From: UMGS1889 sp900556055
GTDB lineage: Bacteria > Bacillota > Clostridia > Oscillospirales > Ruminococcaceae
Reading direction: 5' to 3'
Length of the DNA stretch: 24,591 bases
NCBI GenBank assembly: GCA_902463265.1
Contig: CABQEV010000028.1
Coordinates: 1-24,591, forward strand
Part shown: positions 22,498-24,591 of the stretch, piece by piece
Numbering within the stretch: the stretch's first letter is position 1
Layout of the letters: each line of letters opens with the position of its first letter
Notes under the pieces: model-generated
The model's database searches: none
What the model was told of the DNA's origin: nothing
The model's input: only the letters and a program-made list of their open reading frames with translations
Translations under genes and position numbers: made by a program

Positions 22498-23229
22498 CTA
22501 ACCGCAAAGCGGCACCATTATCTCAGTTGCAAACACTCCCTCTTCGTTCTGACGATTGACATAGCCGCCGTACTTTTTCGCAACTCTGTCTATTCGGAAT
22601 AACCCGTAGCCGTGTTCGCCATCTTTGGTGGAGAGATATATATTTTTAGACTTGCGCACTTTTCCTGCGGAGTTCTGCACCGAAAGATACAGCTGCCCTT
22701 TCAGCTTGCCGATATACACACGCATAAAGCGTTCCTCTTCGGGAAGCGTGCCGCAGGCTTCAACTGCGTTATCCAGTATATTTCCAAGCATCGAACAAAG
22801 CTCAACATCGCTCATAGGCAGCTTGTCGGGAACATTCGCTTTCACGTTAAGCTTTATGTTCATTTTCTCCGCAACATTCAGCTTGCTGTTGAGGATAGCG
22901 TCCGCCATAACATTGCCAGTCTTTATTACGGTATCCACCGTGTCAAGATCGTCCGCAAGCTCGTTCAGATAGTCGGACAGCTTGTCATAATTGCCCTCGG
23001 AAAGCTGTATTTTCATATTGTTGATATGGTTGCGGTAATCGTGCCTCCAGCCGCGCACCTGACGGTACATATTCTGTATCTCACGCACCTGCTTTTCGAT
23101 AAGCTCGCTCTGAAAGCGCTCTATCCGGCGGTCTATCATATTGTATATGGTGCGGCGGAGAAAGATAGTTATTATGAAAATTAGTGCCGATATTCCCAAA
23201 ATAGTCAAAGATATAAATAACAATTTCAT
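22498..23229 (-). CDS. AgrC-like GHKL histidine kinase with a single N-terminal membrane helix
   Basis: The protein has 243 residues. Residues 2-24 form the only hydrophobic segment. The dimerisation/phosphoacceptor region has H63 in WRHDYRNHINN, the signature of the HPK10/AgrC group. The GHKL ATPase has the N box LGNILDNAVEAC (148-159) and the G box GEHGYGLFRI (204-213). AgrC proteins normally have six or more membrane helices to detect a peptide; this one lacks that sensor. It may need a partner membrane protein or sense at the membrane surface (inference). AAGGA lies about seven bases before the ATG. The start overlaps the stop of the GNAT gene (TAATG), so it is cotranslated with it and the response regulator, and a strong terminator follows. 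Confidence 0.88.
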   Translation of the reverse strand: MKLLFISLTILGISALIFIITIFLRRTIYNMIDRRIERFQSELIEKQVREIQNMYRQVRGWRHDYRNHINNMKIQLSEGNYDKLSDYLNELADDLDTVDTVIKTGNVMADAILNSKLNVAEKMNIKLNVKANVPDKLPMSDVELCSMLGNILDNAVEACGTLPEEERFMRVYIGKLKGQLYLSVQNSAGKVRKSKNIYLSTKDGEHGYGLFRIDRVAKKYGGYVNRQNEEGVFATEIMVPLCG

Positions 23230-23684
23230 TATAATTCCTTTTTCATAAGATGCGGCGAGTTTCCTTCATATTCGTGATAACCGTTTTTCGGATAAAAACT
23301 ATATGATTCATACCACTGATTTTTTGGTCGCCCAAGGTGTACATAAATCGCCGTTTTACCTTTTGAACGTGCATATTCTTCGGCAGTATGCAGAAGCTTT
23401 GTACCAAGTCCATTATGCTTCATATTCGGCTTTACAAACAGCCTGTGCAAATTGATCTCAGAACTGTTTTCAATGGAATTATAGCCAATACTTCCGACAA
23501 CACGATCATTATCATCAACAGCGATCCAGAACATATCCCCATTATCAAAATAATATTTTTGTATATCCAACAAATCTTCATTCAGTCCCGGAACACGCCC
23601 AAGAGCATCTTTTGCTTCAAGTATCATGAATATCAGATCATCACGGTACTTGGGTTCAAATTTTTTTATAATCACTTTTATCAC
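23229..23684 (-). CDS. GNAT-family N-acetyltransferase
   Basis: The protein has 151 residues, a usual length for a single-domain GNAT. Motif A is clear at about residues 79-110 (INLHRLFVKPNMKHNGLGTKLLHTAEEYARSKG), with the pyrophosphate-binding HNGLGT. The strands around WIAVDDNDRVVGSIGY precede it, and the C-terminal motif has the WYESYSFYPKNGY pattern. It transfers an acetyl group from acetyl-CoA; the acceptor is unknown. The frame opens with GTG overlapping the response regulator stop (GTGA). A second GTG at 23675 has AGGG eight bases upstream and may be the true start. It is encoded between response regulator and kinase genes, which is unusual, so it may modify the regulators, the cargo of the exporter, or simply be a passenger (inference). 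It is separate from the GNAT remnant at 18399-18600. Confidence 0.85.
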   Translation of the reverse strand: MIKVIIKKFEPKYRDDLIFMILEAKDALGRVPGLNEDLLDIQKYYFDNGDMFWIAVDDNDRVVGSIGYNSIENSSEINLHRLFVKPNMKHNGLGTKLLHTAEEYARSKGKTAIYVHLGRPKNQWYESYSFYPKNGYHEYEGNSPHLMKKEL

Positions 23685-24391
23685 CCTGTATAAAATCCAA
23701 TAAACCTCTCATTAACTTCCTTATAAAGCCGCCGTGAAAGCGGAATTTTTTCACCACTGTCAAGCATAATATCCGTCTTGCCGATGCTGCGAACATATCG
23801 CATATTCACGATATACGAACGATGACAGAAAACAAATTCTTCGGGCAGCATATTTTTCACAGCGCTTATCCCCGAATTGCAGACAATGACATTATTCCGC
23901 AAATGCATATGAGTTTTCTTGCCCACAGCTTCGCAGAAAATAATCATATCGGACGAAACGTGCATAATGCCATCATCGCAGTTGAGCATTATATCATTTT
24001 CGGGAGTATGCCGCTTTATATATCGGTCAAGTACCGCAAAAAGTTTTGACCTGTCAACAGGCTTCAGCAGATAATGAAGAGCTTCGACTTCGTAACCGTC
24101 GCTCATATATTCGGAATATCCTGTAATGAAAATTATCGGCAGCATATTCCCGTCCGAGCGCAGCTTTTTTGCAAGCCCCATACCGTTCAGCCGCTTCATT
24201 TCAATATCCAGCAGGATAAGGTCACAGGGCTTGTCAGGATAGGAAAAAAGAAAGCTTTCCGCACTGATGTATTCGTCTATATTGAGTGCAAAAGGCTTGT
24301 CGGCAGACCATTCTCCGAGAAGCCGCCGCAGTTCTTTTATCTGATCTTCGTTATCATCGCATATTGCTATTGTTAATGGCATTGAGTTCAC
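23681..24391 (-). CDS. AgrA/ComE-like LytTR response regulator
   Basis: The protein has 236 residues from a GTG at 24391, or 233 from an ATG at 24382. The ATG is better because AAGG sits eight bases before it. The receiver domain is complete: D12/D13 (ICDDNED), phospho-acceptor D62 (LILLDIEM), T90 (FITG) and K110 (LLKP). Residues 131-236 are a LytTR DNA-binding domain (DMIIFCEAVGKKTHMHL ... EFVFCHRSYIVNMRYV ... IPLSRRLYKEVNERF). It should accept phosphate from the GHKL kinase encoded two genes downstream and act on LytTR sites such as those at 22444-22493. It is transcribed from the promoter at 24416-24444 as the first gene of the regulator-GNAT-kinase operon. Unlike the LytTR protein at 4085-4804, its phosphorylation site is intact. 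Confidence 0.92.
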   Translation of the reverse strand: MNSMPLTIAICDDNEDQIKELRRLLGEWSADKPFALNIDEYISAESFLFSYPDKPCDLILLDIEMKRLNGMGLAKKLRSDGNMLPIIFITGYSEYMSDGYEVEALHYLLKPVDRSKLFAVLDRYIKRHTPENDIMLNCDDGIMHVSSDMIIFCEAVGKKTHMHLRNNVIVCNSGISAVKNMLPEEFVFCHRSYIVNMRYVRSIGKTDIMLDSGEKIPLSRRLYKEVNERFIGFYTG

Positions 24392-24415
24392 CTTGAAATG
24401 TTTTGATTTTTTTCA

Positions 24416-24444
24416 ATTATATCATATAAGATACTTTTTTGCAA
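24416..24444 (-). promoter_or_regulatory. Sigma-A-type promoter for the Agr-like operon
   Basis: On the minus strand TTGCAA (24444-24439), a 17-base spacer and a perfect TATAAT (24421-24416) lie about 25-30 bases before the response regulator start. No LytTR-type site was found around it, so autoregulation is not evident. Confidence 0.75.
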
Positions 24445-24591
24445 CAAAACATCATACAAATCTCTGAAACCACACCGATAATGCACAGCACTTGCTGCAC
24501 AAAAAAAGCGTGTTCGATTGCTGCAAGCCTGTCCTTTTATAATAAAAACCATTAGAATTATGGAGAAGAAATCGCCGCAAAAGCTTTGATA
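24445..24591. other. Intergenic region at the right edge, no gene recognised
   Basis: No convincing coding frame is visible. A short imperfect hairpin lies around 24483-24500 (GCACAGCA / TGCTGCAC) and is followed by an A tract. A plus-strand TATAAT at 24538-24543 may be the -10 of a rightward gene beyond the window. A nine-codon frame from ATG at 24560 stops at once. Confidence 0.4.

Noticed and set aside
24483..24507. Hairpin near the right edge as a terminator
   Set aside because: The stem is imperfect and is followed by an A tract on the plus strand and no T tract on the minus strand, so it fits neither direction.
1..24591. WXG100 or LXG substrate genes
   Set aside because: I looked for roughly 100-residue helical proteins with a central W-x-G and for LXG N-termini among the real genes and short gaps; none was found in the window.

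Overview
The window is low-to-mid GC DNA from a Gram-positive Clostridia-type bacterium. It is most like Ruminococcus/Oscillospiraceae, judging by the T7SSb-type EssC, AIP-type LytTR and GHKL regulators, Thr-rich linkers on surface proteins and strong GGAGG ribosome sites. No rRNA, tRNA, insertion sequence or CRISPR array was seen.

Region 1 (6-13000, minus strand) is one tight operon read right to left from about 13050. It encodes a membrane Ser/Thr kinase with extracellular TPRs, a 49-residue single-span membrane protein, a TM-TPR-Thr-rich-LRR surface protein, a 1506-residue EssC-like FHA-FtsK/SpoIIIE ATPase, a LytTR regulator with a degenerate receiver, a TM-TPR-Thr-rich-PPC surface protein, an unknown 135-residue protein, a YukD/EsaB-like ubiquitin-fold protein and a TM-TPR-PASTA-WG surface protein. 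EssC plus YukD identify a type VII secretion (Ess/Yuk-like) locus. It is non-canonical: no WXG100 substrate, EsaA or recognisable EssA/EssB is present in the window. A kinase with the EssB-like layout (kinase fold, TM, extracellular helical part) heads the operon. Three surface proteins share one anchor-TPR module but carry different outer domains.

Region 2 (13161-18415, plus strand) diverges from region 1 across a 160-bp intergenic segment. That segment holds a good sigma-A promoter overlapped by a perfect 10-bp inverted repeat. The genes are an unknown 422-residue protein, a MATE/Wzx-like (MOP superfamily) polytopic protein, and a 910-residue fusion of a divergent protein kinase, a STAND/NB-ARC-like P-loop NTPase and about eight membrane segments. 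This gene set is the most unusual part of the window. Whether it works with the T7SS is inferred from adjacency and from the shared unusual kinase motif (D-x-N in place of DFG).

Region 3 (18399-18649) holds a decayed GNAT acetyltransferase remnant and a bidirectional terminator.

Region 4 (18650-24444, minus strand) is an Agr-like module: a LytTR response regulator, a GNAT acetyltransferase and a one-TM GHKL histidine kinase, ended by a strong terminator. It is followed by two overlapping genes for a heterodimeric ABC exporter. Three 9-bp LytTR-type sites, spaced by about two helical turns, lie in and beside the terminator, just ahead of the exporter genes. This suggests the response regulator controls the exporter.
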